Below are positions 17,359 through 24,564 of a stretch of DNA of 64,000 nt, piece after piece. Numbering within the stretch: the first letter of the stretch is position 1; every line of letters starts with the position of its first letter. A program made the translations under genes and the position numbers. The notes below the pieces were generated by a model. The model had not been told where the DNA came from. It searched no databases and saw only the letters and a program-made list of their open reading frames with translations. Source of the stretch: CAMFLJ01 sp963702555 (lineage in GTDB: Bacteria > Actinomycetota > Acidimicrobiia > Acidimicrobiales > Acidimicrobilacustridaceae); the NCBI GenBank assembly GCA_963702555.1, contig CAVPCW010000014.1, forward strand, positions 62,001-126,000. The letters are read 5' to 3'.

Positions 17359-18144
17359 TCAGGCGACCTCTCGGCCGGCACGTGCGGCAGGCCGGGGGCC
17401 GACCTCGGCGAGGGCCACCGGTTCGGTGAGGTCGACCACCGGCGGCACCGCGGCCTCCCGCACCAGCCAGCCGAACAGGGAGGCCTGGGCGGGGTCGCGG
17501 CGGAGCAGCTCTGGCTGCCACTGCACCCCGAGCACCCGCAGGTCGCCGAGGCCCTCCACGGCCTCGACCAGGCCGTCGTCGGAGCGGGCCACGACCTGCA
17601 GCCCGGCTCCGGTCAGCTCCACCGCCTGGTGGTGGTGGGAGTTCACGGTGAGCGTGGTGGAGCCGACCACGGCCGCCAGCAGCGAGCCGGAGGCGATGCG
17701 AACCCCGTGGGTGGTCTCGCCGGCGGCCTCGGCCTGGTCGTGGTCTGCCGGCGTGAGGTCGGGGACGTGCTGCAGCAGCGAGCCCCCGAGGGCCACGTTC
17801 ACCAGCTGGTGCCCCCGTCCGACGCCGAGGATCGGCAGGCCCAGCTCGAGCGCCGCCTGCACGAGGGCGAGCTCGAAGTCGTCGCGGTCGGTGTCGACGC
17901 CGTCGACCTCGGGAGCGGTCGGCTGGCGGTACCGGCTCGGCTCGATGTCGCCCCCGCCGGTGACGAGGAGCCCATCGAGGCCCTCCAGGGTCGCGGCGAC
18001 CATCGACGGGTCGAGGACCGGGAGGACCACCGGCACCCCCCCTGCAACGACGACGCCGTCGACATGGTCGCGATGGGTCGACTCGACCCTCCGTCCGTCC
18101 AGCAGCTGCGGTTCCGACGTGATCCCGATCCGAGGCACTCCCAC
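17359..18144 (-). CDS. Class I glutamine amidotransferase-like protein (PuuD/peptidase C26 type), catalytic residues missing
   Basis: 261-aa protein with the fold of gamma-glutamyl-gamma-aminobutyrate hydrolase (PuuD). The nucleophile elbow, normally GICRG(H/M)Q, reads GVGRGHQ, so the Cys is Gly. The second catalytic motif, normally VQWHPE, reads VQWQPE, so the His is Gln. The rest of the fold is intact (GLLVTGGGDIEPSRY, TVNSHHHQAV). It therefore should not hydrolyse gamma-glutamyl bonds and may bind a ligand instead. Two GTG codons (18144 and 18138) can start it; a weak CACACT box 6 nt before 18144 favours that one. Confidence 0.82.
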   Translation of the reverse strand: MGVPRIGITSEPQLLDGRRVESTHRDHVDGVVVAGGVPVVLPVLDPSMVAATLEGLDGLLVTGGGDIEPSRYRQPTAPEVDGVDTDRDDFELALVQAALELGLPILGVGRGHQLVNVALGGSLLQHVPDLTPADHDQAEAAGETTHGVRIASGSLLAAVVGSTTLTVNSHHHQAVELTGAGLQVVARSDDGLVEAVEGLGDLRVLGVQWQPELLRRDPAQASLFGWLVREAAVPPVVDLTEPVALAEVGPRPAARAGREVA

Positions 18145-18210
18145 ACCGGCAGTGTGACCGGCCCGCGTTGCCGCTGTGTTTCGAGTCGCTGAGCAGCGTG
18201 CGACAGATCG

Positions 18211-18257
18211 CCCTGGCTCACTACGTCGTCATGAGCGTGACGAACTGAGCCAGAGGG
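18211..18257. terminator. TGGCTC-arm hairpin, copy d
   Basis: CCCTGGCTCA (18211-18220) / TGAGCCAGAGGG (18246-18257) with an inner TCGTCA/TGACGA stem. It lies between the small gene at 18354 and the PuuD-like gene, both leftward, so it would end transcription of the former. Confidence 0.55.
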
Positions 18258-18280
18258 TGGGAGGCCCGGGCCGGACGCGG

Positions 18281-18308
18281 CGATCCCCACGCCGGAGCGT
18301 GGGGATCG
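18281..18308. terminator. GC-rich perfect hairpin
   Basis: Perfect 10-bp arms CGATCCCCAC / GTGGGGATCG around an 8-nt loop, downstream (minus strand) of the small gene ending at 18354. Probable terminator. Confidence 0.5.
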
Positions 18309-18353
18309 GAGCGGGGGAAGCTGGTGCGGCCTGAGCCGACGTGGTCCTACGGG

Positions 18354-18629
18354 TCAGACGGGGTCTGCCTGCAGGGCCCGGCCGGCGTTGATCGTGGCGA
18401 CCAGCTCGAGGGCCTCGTCGGTGGGCACGACGTGGCGGTGGGCGCAGGCCCGGAGGGCGTCATCGACCAACGGGATCACATGGGGATCGACATCGGCCCG
18501 GGCGTCGAGCAGCGCGTCGACGAGGCGGGACGAGGACACGAGGAGATCACCGGCGGCGTCGGCCGCGGCGATCATGGCGACGAGGGCGGAGAGCCCGGGC
18601 GGGTTGGTGGTGACGGTCGTGTCCTGCAT
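18354..18629 (-). CDS. Small hypothetical protein (91 aa)
   Basis: No recognised family. The predicted protein is mostly helical and Ala/Val/Leu/Asp-rich, without a signal peptide or clear TM helix. The start ATG 18629 has a weak purine-rich upstream sequence (GAAGCAGAG). Two hairpins follow its stop, as expected for a transcribed unit. It could also be a chance frame. Confidence 0.4.
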   Translation of the reverse strand: MQDTTVTTNPPGLSALVAMIAAADAAGDLLVSSSRLVDALLDARADVDPHVIPLVDDALRACAHRHVVPTDEALELVATINAGRALQADPV

Positions 18630-18833
18630 CGCTCTGCTTCCGTGCCAGTGGGCGGGGCCGCCGCTCGGCGGGGCCGGATCCGGCGCCTCGGCTCCGGTCG
18701 TCCAATGCCTTCAACCACTGTTGTCGGCAAATGGTTCCCGATCCGAAGGGTCGGAGGTCACTTTCGTGCCCGGACCCGCTGGTACGGTCGCCCCTCGCCG
18801 TGCCGGGGAGGCCGGACGAGGAGGGGGATTCCC

Positions 18834-19896
18834 GTGAGCGAGACGTTCGACCAGGCCGCCGTCGAGGGGTGGCTGGCACCTCGACTGGGTGCCGACCGGG
18901 TCACCATGGTCGATGCCCGCCGGCCCTCCGGGCAGGGCTACTCGGCCGAGACGGTCATGTTCACCGCCGAGTGCACCCGGGGCGACGAGGTCTCCCATGA
19001 GCGGCTGGTGCTGCGCCTCGAGAACCCGGAGCCGGCGATCTACCCCTCGCAGTCCGGCGACGACCTCCTCGAGATCGAGATCCAGCACCGGATCATGAGC
19101 GCCGTCGACAGCCACTCGTCGGTGCCGGTGGCCCCGATCGTGGGCTTCGAGGCCGACCCCGGCGTGGCCGGGCGGCCGTTCTTCGTCATGCGCTTCATCG
19201 AGGGCCAGGTCCCCATCGAGGACCCGCCCTACACGGTGCAGGGGTTCTTCGCGGACGCCACCCCCGAGCAGCGCCATGCCCTGGTGAGCAGCGGCCTGAA
19301 GGCGATGGCCGACCTCCACGCCGTCGACTGGCAGGCCGCAGGGCTCGAGTGGCTCGTCCCCGACGGGGTCATCCCCGGCACACCCGCCCAGCTCGCGCTC
19401 TGGGAGGGCTTCGGGCTCGAGGAGCTACGGGGCCGTAGCCATCCGCTGCTCGAGCAGGCCTGGGACTGGCTGCGCACCGAGATGCCCGCCGACCGCACCA
19501 CCGGCCTGTGCTGGGGCGACCCCCGGCCCGGCAACATCATCTTCCGCGGACTTCACCCCGATCTGCGTCACCGACTTCGAGGCCAGCTCGATCGCCGCTC
19601 CCGAGATGGACCTCGGGTGGTGGCTGATGTTCGACCGCACCAGCCACCCCGATGGCACCCGCCTCGACGGCGACCCCGACCGTGACGAGCAGCGCCGCCT
19701 GTACTTCGAGCTCTCCGGCCGCGAGCCGGTCGACACCACCGCCCACGAGGTGTTCGCCGCCGCCCGCTACTGCGTGATCGTGGTCCGGGTCATGAACCGG
19801 TGGGAGCAGCGCGGCGACCTGCCGGCCGGGCACACCATCTGGCTCGAGAACCCGGCCTCCGCCGCCCTGGCGGACCTGCTCGGCGAGCTGGGGTGA
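18834..19896 (+). pseudogene. Aminoglycoside-phosphotransferase-type kinase, single-base frameshift
   Basis: Phosphotransferase family (APH/choline kinase fold), about 353 aa if repaired. The GTG at 18834 has GAGGAGGGGG upstream. The first frame contains VLRLENPE, FFVMRFIEGQ and the catalytic loop CWGDPRPGNIIF (Trp in place of the usual His). After codon 238 the family sequence continues in the next frame as DFTPICVTDFEAS, carrying the metal-binding Asp, then WWLMFDR to the stop at 19896. One extra G at 19548 explains the break. Such kinases often sit beside acyl-CoA genes. Error or true loss cannot be told from the sequence. Confidence 0.8.
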
Positions 19897-19980
19897 GCCC
19901 GGCCGGGACCAATGGCCCGTTCCCGGCCCGCGTTGCGCCCGAAACGCCGCCGGTGCAGCCGATCGGAGCGGTCCGGCTGC

Positions 19981-19986
19981 TACGTT
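19981..19986 (+). promoter_or_regulatory. Probable -10 box (TACGTT)
   Basis: TACGTT lies 8 nt before ATG 19995, placing the transcript start at or next to that ATG. Confidence 0.45.
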
Positions 19987-19994
19987 CCGCGACG

Positions 19995-20039
19995 ATGACC
20001 ATGCCCGGCCACCGGCTCCCCACGGGATGCGCCCGGTGA
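19995..20039 (+). CDS. Putative 14-aa leader peptide overlapping the acyltransferase start
   Basis: The short frame MTMPGHRLPTGCAR starts 8 nt after a TACGTT box and ends in TGA at 20037-20039, which overlaps a GTG at 20036 in the frame of the acyltransferase. This layout would let ribosomes on a leaderless transcript translate the peptide and re-initiate at GTG 20036. No conserved leader family is recognised. It may instead be upstream sequence of no function. Confidence 0.35.
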   Translation: MTMPGHRLPTGCAR

Positions 20040-22063
20040 GCACCACCCTCGACCCGGCGCCGCCGCAGACCCCTCCCTCCGAGGTCGGCCTGCGGGGCGA
20101 GCGGATGCCGCACCTGCTCGGCCTCGACGGCCTGCGCGGGCTCGCGGTCATCGGCGTGCTGCTGTTCCACGGCGGCTTCACCTGGGCGAAGGGCGGATTC
20201 CTCGGCGTCTCGACCTTCTTCACCCTCTCCGGGTTCCTGATCACCAACCTGCTGGTCCGCGAGTACGACACGTCGAGCACCATCGCCCTCGGCCGGTTCT
20301 GGACCCGCCGCTTCCGCCGTCTGCTCCCCGCCGCCCTGGTGGCGATCGCGCTCGTGGGCCTCGTGTGGTGGCGCATCGGCAGCCCCGAACAGCTGGACGG
20401 GCTACGGGCCGACATGCTCGGCGCCCTCGGCTACATGGCCAACTGGCGCTTCTACTTCGCCGGCACCAGCTACGCCGACCTCTTCGCCGCCCCCAGCCCC
20501 CTGCAGCACTTCTGGTCGCTGGCGATCGAGGAGCAGTTCTACCTGTTCTTCCCGCCCATCGTCTGGGGTGTCATGAAGGTCGGCGGGCGGCGCCTGCTCA
20601 CCTGGCTGCTCGTCGTCTCGTTGGCGGTGTCGGTCGGGCTCGAGCTGTGGCTCGGCGACAACATCGACCGCGTCTACTACGGCACCGACACCCGGGCCGC
20701 CGAGCTGCTCTTCGGCTGCCTGCTCGCCGTGTGGTGGTCGGGTCGGCTCCCCCGCGCCGCCGGGCGCCACGCCCGAGGCGGCTCCGACGACGGCCGCACC
20801 CTCACCGCGGCGGCCGACGTCCTCGGTGCCGTGGCGCTGCTCACCATGTTCGGCGCCTGGGTCCTGGTCGAGCAGACCTCCACCAAGCTCTCCCACGGCG
20901 GCTTCCCCGTCTACGCCCTCGGCACCACGATCATCATCTACGCCGCCACCCGGCCCGGCCTGGTGTCGAAGTTCCTGTCGATCCCGTTCCTCCGCTGGGC
21001 CGGCCTCATCTCCTACGGCCTGTACCTGTACCACTGGCCGATCTTCCTGTTCCTCGACGAGGAGCGCACCGGGCTCTCCACCGTGCCCCTGTTCGTCGTG
21101 CGCATGGCCGTCACCCTCGTGATCGCCCTGGCGTCGTACTTCCTGCTGGAGCAGCCGATCCGGCGGGGCACGATGATCAAGACCGGCCGTCAGCTCATCG
21201 TCGCCGGGGTCACCGGCGCGGCGATCGTGACAGCCGTTGCGTTCGTGGTCACCCTCGACCCCCCGCAGAGCCAGATCCCCTACGCCGACCAGCAGTTCGG
21301 CGACCAGGGCCCCACCGTCGACCAGGCCGACCCCGGGCAGGTGGTGACGGTCGAGGGACCGGTCGCCGCCAACGTCGTCTACTTCGGCGACTCCAGCGCC
21401 AAGGACGCCTCCCCCGCCATCAGCTCCATGTTCCGGGCGGCGGGCACGACGAACTTCCTGAACGCCTCCGGCCCCGGCTTCGGCCTCACCAACCCGAAGC
21501 TCGACTGGCGCGGCCTCTTCTCCGAGCAACTGGCCACGCTCCCACCTGACGTCGTCGTGATGATGGAGGGGTTCTGGGACCTCGACTACCTGGCCGCCAA
21601 CGGCGAGGCGGCCTACGAGGCCGTGCTCGAGGAGTCGATCCAGAAGCTCACGGCATCGGGCGCCAACGTCGTCTGGGTCGGGATGGTCTCCGGCGGCAAG
21701 TACCAGGACGTCGCGGTCAACGAGGTCGCCAAGCGAGTGGCCGAACGTCATCCCGACGACGTGCTCTACGTCGACGTGCAGGACGCCCTCGCCGTCCCCG
21801 ACGGCGCGACCGTGGTCGAGGCCGTCGCAGGCAGCGAGCAGTGGCCGCGGTCGTACCGCACGGCCGACGGCACGCTCGTGCTGCTGCGCAAGCCCGACGG
21901 TTGGCACTTCTGCCCCACCGGGGCCGAGCGGGTCGCCGCCGACCTCAACGCTGCGGTGGCCGCGCGTGGGTGGATGCCGGTCGCCGCCGCCGGCTGGGAG
22001 GCCGGCGACTGGCGCCAGGCCGCCCTCTACGACGACCCCGTGGGCGGCTGCACCGCCGAGTAG
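20036..22063 (+). CDS. Acyltransferase 3 with C-terminal SGNH domain (OafA/YrhL type)
   Basis: 675-aa integral membrane protein that moves acyl (often acetyl) groups across the membrane onto envelope glycans. The N-terminal domain has the family's LDGLRGLAVIGVLLFH with the essential His, GVSTFFTLSGFLIT, and FWSLAIEEQFYLFFP, followed by about ten TM helices to residue ~385. The periplasmic C-terminal SGNH domain has FGDSSAKD (nucleophile Ser) and PDGWHFCPTGAERVA (catalytic Asp/His). Start at GTG 20036, or ATG 20027 three codons earlier. It heads an envelope glycan block that continues to 31968. Confidence 0.9.
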   Translation: MSTTLDPAPPQTPPSEVGLRGERMPHLLGLDGLRGLAVIGVLLFHGGFTWAKGGFLGVSTFFTLSGFLITNLLVREYDTSSTIALGRFWTRRFRRLLPAALVAIALVGLVWWRIGSPEQLDGLRADMLGALGYMANWRFYFAGTSYADLFAAPSPLQHFWSLAIEEQFYLFFPPIVWGVMKVGGRRLLTWLLVVSLAVSVGLELWLGDNIDRVYYGTDTRAAELLFGCLLAVWWSGRLPRAAGRHARGGSDDGRTLTAAADVLGAVALLTMFGAWVLVEQTSTKLSHGGFPVYALGTTIIIYAATRPGLVSKFLSIPFLRWAGLISYGLYLYHWPIFLFLDEERTGLSTVPLFVVRMAVTLVIALASYFLLEQPIRRGTMIKTGRQLIVAGVTGAAIVTAVAFVVTLDPPQSQIPYADQQFGDQGPTVDQADPGQVVTVEGPVAANVVYFGDSSAKDASPAISSMFRAAGTTNFLNASGPGFGLTNPKLDWRGLFSEQLATLPPDVVVMMEGFWDLDYLAANGEAAYEAVLEESIQKLTASGANVVWVGMVSGGKYQDVAVNEVAKRVAERHPDDVLYVDVQDALAVPDGATVVEAVAGSEQWPRSYRTADGTLVLLRKPDGWHFCPTGAERVAADLNAAVAARGWMPVAAAGWEAGDWRQAALYDDPVGGCTAE

Positions 22064-22072
22064 CCCCTGGCC

Positions 22073-22111
22073 TGGCTCGATCGGCGACCCCATGGGGGTC
22101 GAAACGAGCCA
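22073..22111. terminator. TGGCTC-arm hairpin, copy e1
   Basis: TGGCTCG (22073-22079) / CGAGCCA (22105-22111) with an inner GACCCC/GGGGTC stem, 9 nt after the acyltransferase stop and between convergent genes. Confidence 0.6.
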
Positions 22112-22123
22112 CGTCGGTGGGCT

Positions 22124-22162
22124 GTGGCTCGTCTGGCGGGGTCGGGGCCCCGTGAGACGAGC
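22124..22162. terminator. TGGCTC-arm hairpin, copy e2 (imperfect arm)
   Basis: GCTCGTCT (22127-22134) / AGACGAGC (22155-22162) with an inner GGGG/CCCC stem. The left arm and loop match copy a2 at 7221, but the right outer CCAC is lost. It lies just before the stop of the convergent glycosyltransferase at 22170. Confidence 0.5.
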
Positions 22163-22169
22163 GAGGGGG

Positions 22170-23684
22170 TCAGACGTCGATGCTCGTGGAGGGTGCGGCC
22201 GCGGTGGCGCCCGGCTCGTCGCCGTCGGCGCCACCGCGCTGGCGGACCCAGCCGAGGAACGCCATGAGCCCGACCGCGGCGAGGACCATCATCAACGGCT
22301 CGGCCGGGGCCCGGTAGCGGGACTGCCCGAACGCGGAGACGGCGGCGAACGTGACGATGCCGACAGGCACCAGCAGCGGCAGCAGCGGTTCACGCCGTCG
22401 AGCGAGGACCACCGTGCCCCCCACCGCCAGCGCCATGAGTGGGTAGAACATCACCAGACCGAGCCGGGCGGCATCCTCGGGTCGGCCCTCGGAGTCCTCG
22501 AGGGTGAGTTGCTGGACCGGCCGGTAGAGGCCCCACATGCGGCCCAGACGGGTGGCGGTCACCACCGGGAGGCGGTCGAGGTGGTCCTTCAGGTAGTCCA
22601 TGCCGACGGCGCGCAGGAAGATCTCGTCGTCGGACTGATCGGCGGTCTGTCCGTGGGCCAGCAGGGCGTCGACCATCTGCGGACCGGTGGCGTCGGCCGG
22701 CACGTCGAGGCCGGACTGATCGACCCAGATCCGCAACTGGGCCGAGTCGGTGGCGCGCAACTGGTCCTCCGGGAGGTTCCAAGGCAACGGGGGGATGCAG
22801 GCCAGCGACCAGAAGCCGACCCCCGACCCGAAGTAGGTGTCGTCGCAGTTGGTGTTGGCCAGGGTGATGCCGGTGCCCGTCGACATGGTGACCGGGTTGT
22901 TGAAGACGGTCATGTTCCGGTAGAGCCACGGCGCGAGCACAGCGAGCATGGCCACGCCGGCCACCGCGATCCGGGCCGCCTGCTGCCGGAACGACAGCGC
23001 CTTGATGCGGAGCACCATCGGCAGGATCAGCAACGGTCCCAGCAGCACCATCTCGGCGCGGACCAGCGCGGCGGCGCCGGCGGCCGCACCCAGGGCGACG
23101 ATCCAGCCCCAGCCCTGGTCGCGGAGCACTCGGTAGCAGAGCAGGGCGACGGCCAGGTTCGCGGTCATGGCCAGGGTCTCGGACAGCACCATGACGTCGC
23201 TGAGCCAGACGTAGGGGTACACGGCCATGAACATGGCGGCCACGAAGCCGACCCACTGGGCGCCCCGGTCATCGGAGAACCGACGGGCGACACGGCGCCC
23301 GAGCAGCCCGGCCAGGAAGATGTTGAGGGCCCCGAGGGCGATCACCACGTGCTCGTGCCAGAGCCAGCTCTTGGCCCCGATGAACGAGAACGCCGCCAGC
23401 ACCATGGTGAAGAGCGGGGGGTGGTCGGCACCCGCCTCGGCCACCAGACCGCCGCTCAGGCGGTAGTCGGTGGGGATCACGAACCCCTTGCCCTGCGCGA
23501 GCAGGTCGGCTCCGTAGTGGTAGACGTAGGAGTCACCGGGACAGCGACTCGGGAGGGGGACACCGGTCTCCCAGCTCGGTGGAGGACACACGTTCCTCTG
23601 CACGCCCCAGAGGTACCAGAGCCGGATGACCAGACCGATGACGATGGGGAGGGCCAGCAACAGCCAGCGTCGTCGGTCGCGCAC
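22170..23684 (-). CDS. GT-C glycosyltransferase (ArnT/PMT-like)
   Basis: 504-aa polytopic membrane protein of the GT-C type, which uses a polyprenyl-phosphate sugar donor on the outer side of the membrane. A first TM helix (WLLLALPIVIGLVI) is followed by a large loop with GDSYVYHYGADLLAQG and DHPPLFTMVL, then about ten more helices and FGQSRYRAPAEP near the end. GTG 23684 is chosen because a TAGAGT box lies 7 nt upstream with no ribosome site, a leaderless pattern. The protein is paralogous to the C-terminal half of the fusion at 24485-27280. Its 5' end overlaps the divergent lipoprotein gene by about 59 bp. Confidence 0.85.
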   Translation of the reverse strand: MRDRRRWLLLALPIVIGLVIRLWYLWGVQRNVCPPPSWETGVPLPSRCPGDSYVYHYGADLLAQGKGFVIPTDYRLSGGLVAEAGADHPPLFTMVLAAFSFIGAKSWLWHEHVVIALGALNIFLAGLLGRRVARRFSDDRGAQWVGFVAAMFMAVYPYVWLSDVMVLSETLAMTANLAVALLCYRVLRDQGWGWIVALGAAAGAAALVRAEMVLLGPLLILPMVLRIKALSFRQQAARIAVAGVAMLAVLAPWLYRNMTVFNNPVTMSTGTGITLANTNCDDTYFGSGVGFWSLACIPPLPWNLPEDQLRATDSAQLRIWVDQSGLDVPADATGPQMVDALLAHGQTADQSDDEIFLRAVGMDYLKDHLDRLPVVTATRLGRMWGLYRPVQQLTLEDSEGRPEDAARLGLVMFYPLMALAVGGTVVLARRREPLLPLLVPVGIVTFAAVSAFGQSRYRAPAEPLMMVLAAVGLMAFLGWVRQRGGADGDEPGATAAAPSTSIDV

Positions 23685-24564
23685 GGCCGGGACTCTAGCG
23701 GTGGCCGTCCTCGCCCTCGGTGCACTCGCGGCCGCGTCGTGCGGGAGCGAGACGGGCTCGAGTGACACCACCACTGCGGCCGACACCACGAGGGTCACGA
23801 CCACCGGGGTCACCGCGCCTCCGAAGCCGAGGCCTCCCGCACCCACCGACGCCGCTCCCCTGCGCCTGCTCCTGGTCGGCGACGGCCTCATGTGGGACGC
23901 GGCCCCCGCCATGACGGCCGCCGCCGACGCCTTCGGGCCGGCCGTCGTCGAGAACGACGCGTACTGGGGCTTCGCCCTGAGTCGACCGGAGTGGCGTGAC
24001 TGGCGGGCACTGTGGCCGTCCTACGTGGCCACCTTCCAGCCCAACGTCGTGGCCGTCACCTTCGGGATCCACGACACGGAGCCCCAGATCGCCGATGGGG
24101 TGCCCATCGACCCCTCGGACTCCTCCTGGCCGGACTGGTACGCCTCCCAGGTCCGCAAGGCGCTCGACGACCTCACGGCCGGCGGCGCGTTCGTGTACTG
24201 GCTCTCGATGCCGCCCGTCGGCGACCCCGTGGCCAACGAGCGCATCAACCGCCTCAACGAGATCACCCGCCGGGCGGTCGAGGTCAACCCACGCGGCCAC
24301 TTCGTCGACACCACGGCTGCCTTCGCCGGGCCCGACGGCCTGGCCGCGGCCACCGACGCCGACGGGCTGCCGTTGCGCAAGTACGACATGTTGCACCTGT
24401 GCGCACAGGGCGCCGGGGCACTCGCCAACGCCTTCACCACCGCGGTGAGCGCCGATATGGGCGTCACCGTCGACCCCAGCTACCTCACCGGGTCGTGGCG
24501 AGCGGATGGCCGCTACGCGCAGGACGGCCCTCCGGGCTGTCGCGTGACGACCGCTTCTCCCTGA
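23626..24564 (+). CDS. SGNH-hydrolase-like lipoprotein, nucleophile Ser replaced
   Basis: About 312 aa with a lipoprotein signal (Arg-rich start, hydrophobic core, lipobox AASC with Cys near residue 39), a Thr/Pro-rich stalk, and an SGNH-type domain. Block I, normally GDS(L/I), reads VGDGLMWD; block III, normally GxND, reads GIHD; the late LRKYDMLHLC keeps the Asp/His pair. With Ser replaced by Gly, hydrolase activity is doubtful. The gene is rightward but wedged between two leftward genes and overlaps both (23626-23684 head-to-head, 24485-24564 tail-to-tail). ATG 23638 or 23644 are alternative starts. Probably works with the neighbouring acyltransferases on surface glycans. Confidence 0.75.
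   Translation: MTRPMTMGRASNSQRRRSRTAGTLAVAVLALGALAAASCGSETGSSDTTTAADTTRVTTTGVTAPPKPRPPAPTDAAPLRLLLVGDGLMWDAAPAMTAAADAFGPAVVENDAYWGFALSRPEWRDWRALWPSYVATFQPNVVAVTFGIHDTEPQIADGVPIDPSDSSWPDWYASQVRKALDDLTAGGAFVYWLSMPPVGDPVANERINRLNEITRRAVEVNPRGHFVDTTAAFAGPDGLAAATDADGLPLRKYDMLHLCAQGAGALANAFTTAVSADMGVTVDPSYLTGSWRADGRYAQDGPPGCRVTTASP
23692..23697 (-). promoter_or_regulatory. -10 box, leaderless start of the GT-C gene
   Basis: TAGAGT on the minus strand, 7 nt before GTG 23684; no ribosome site. Confidence 0.5.
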
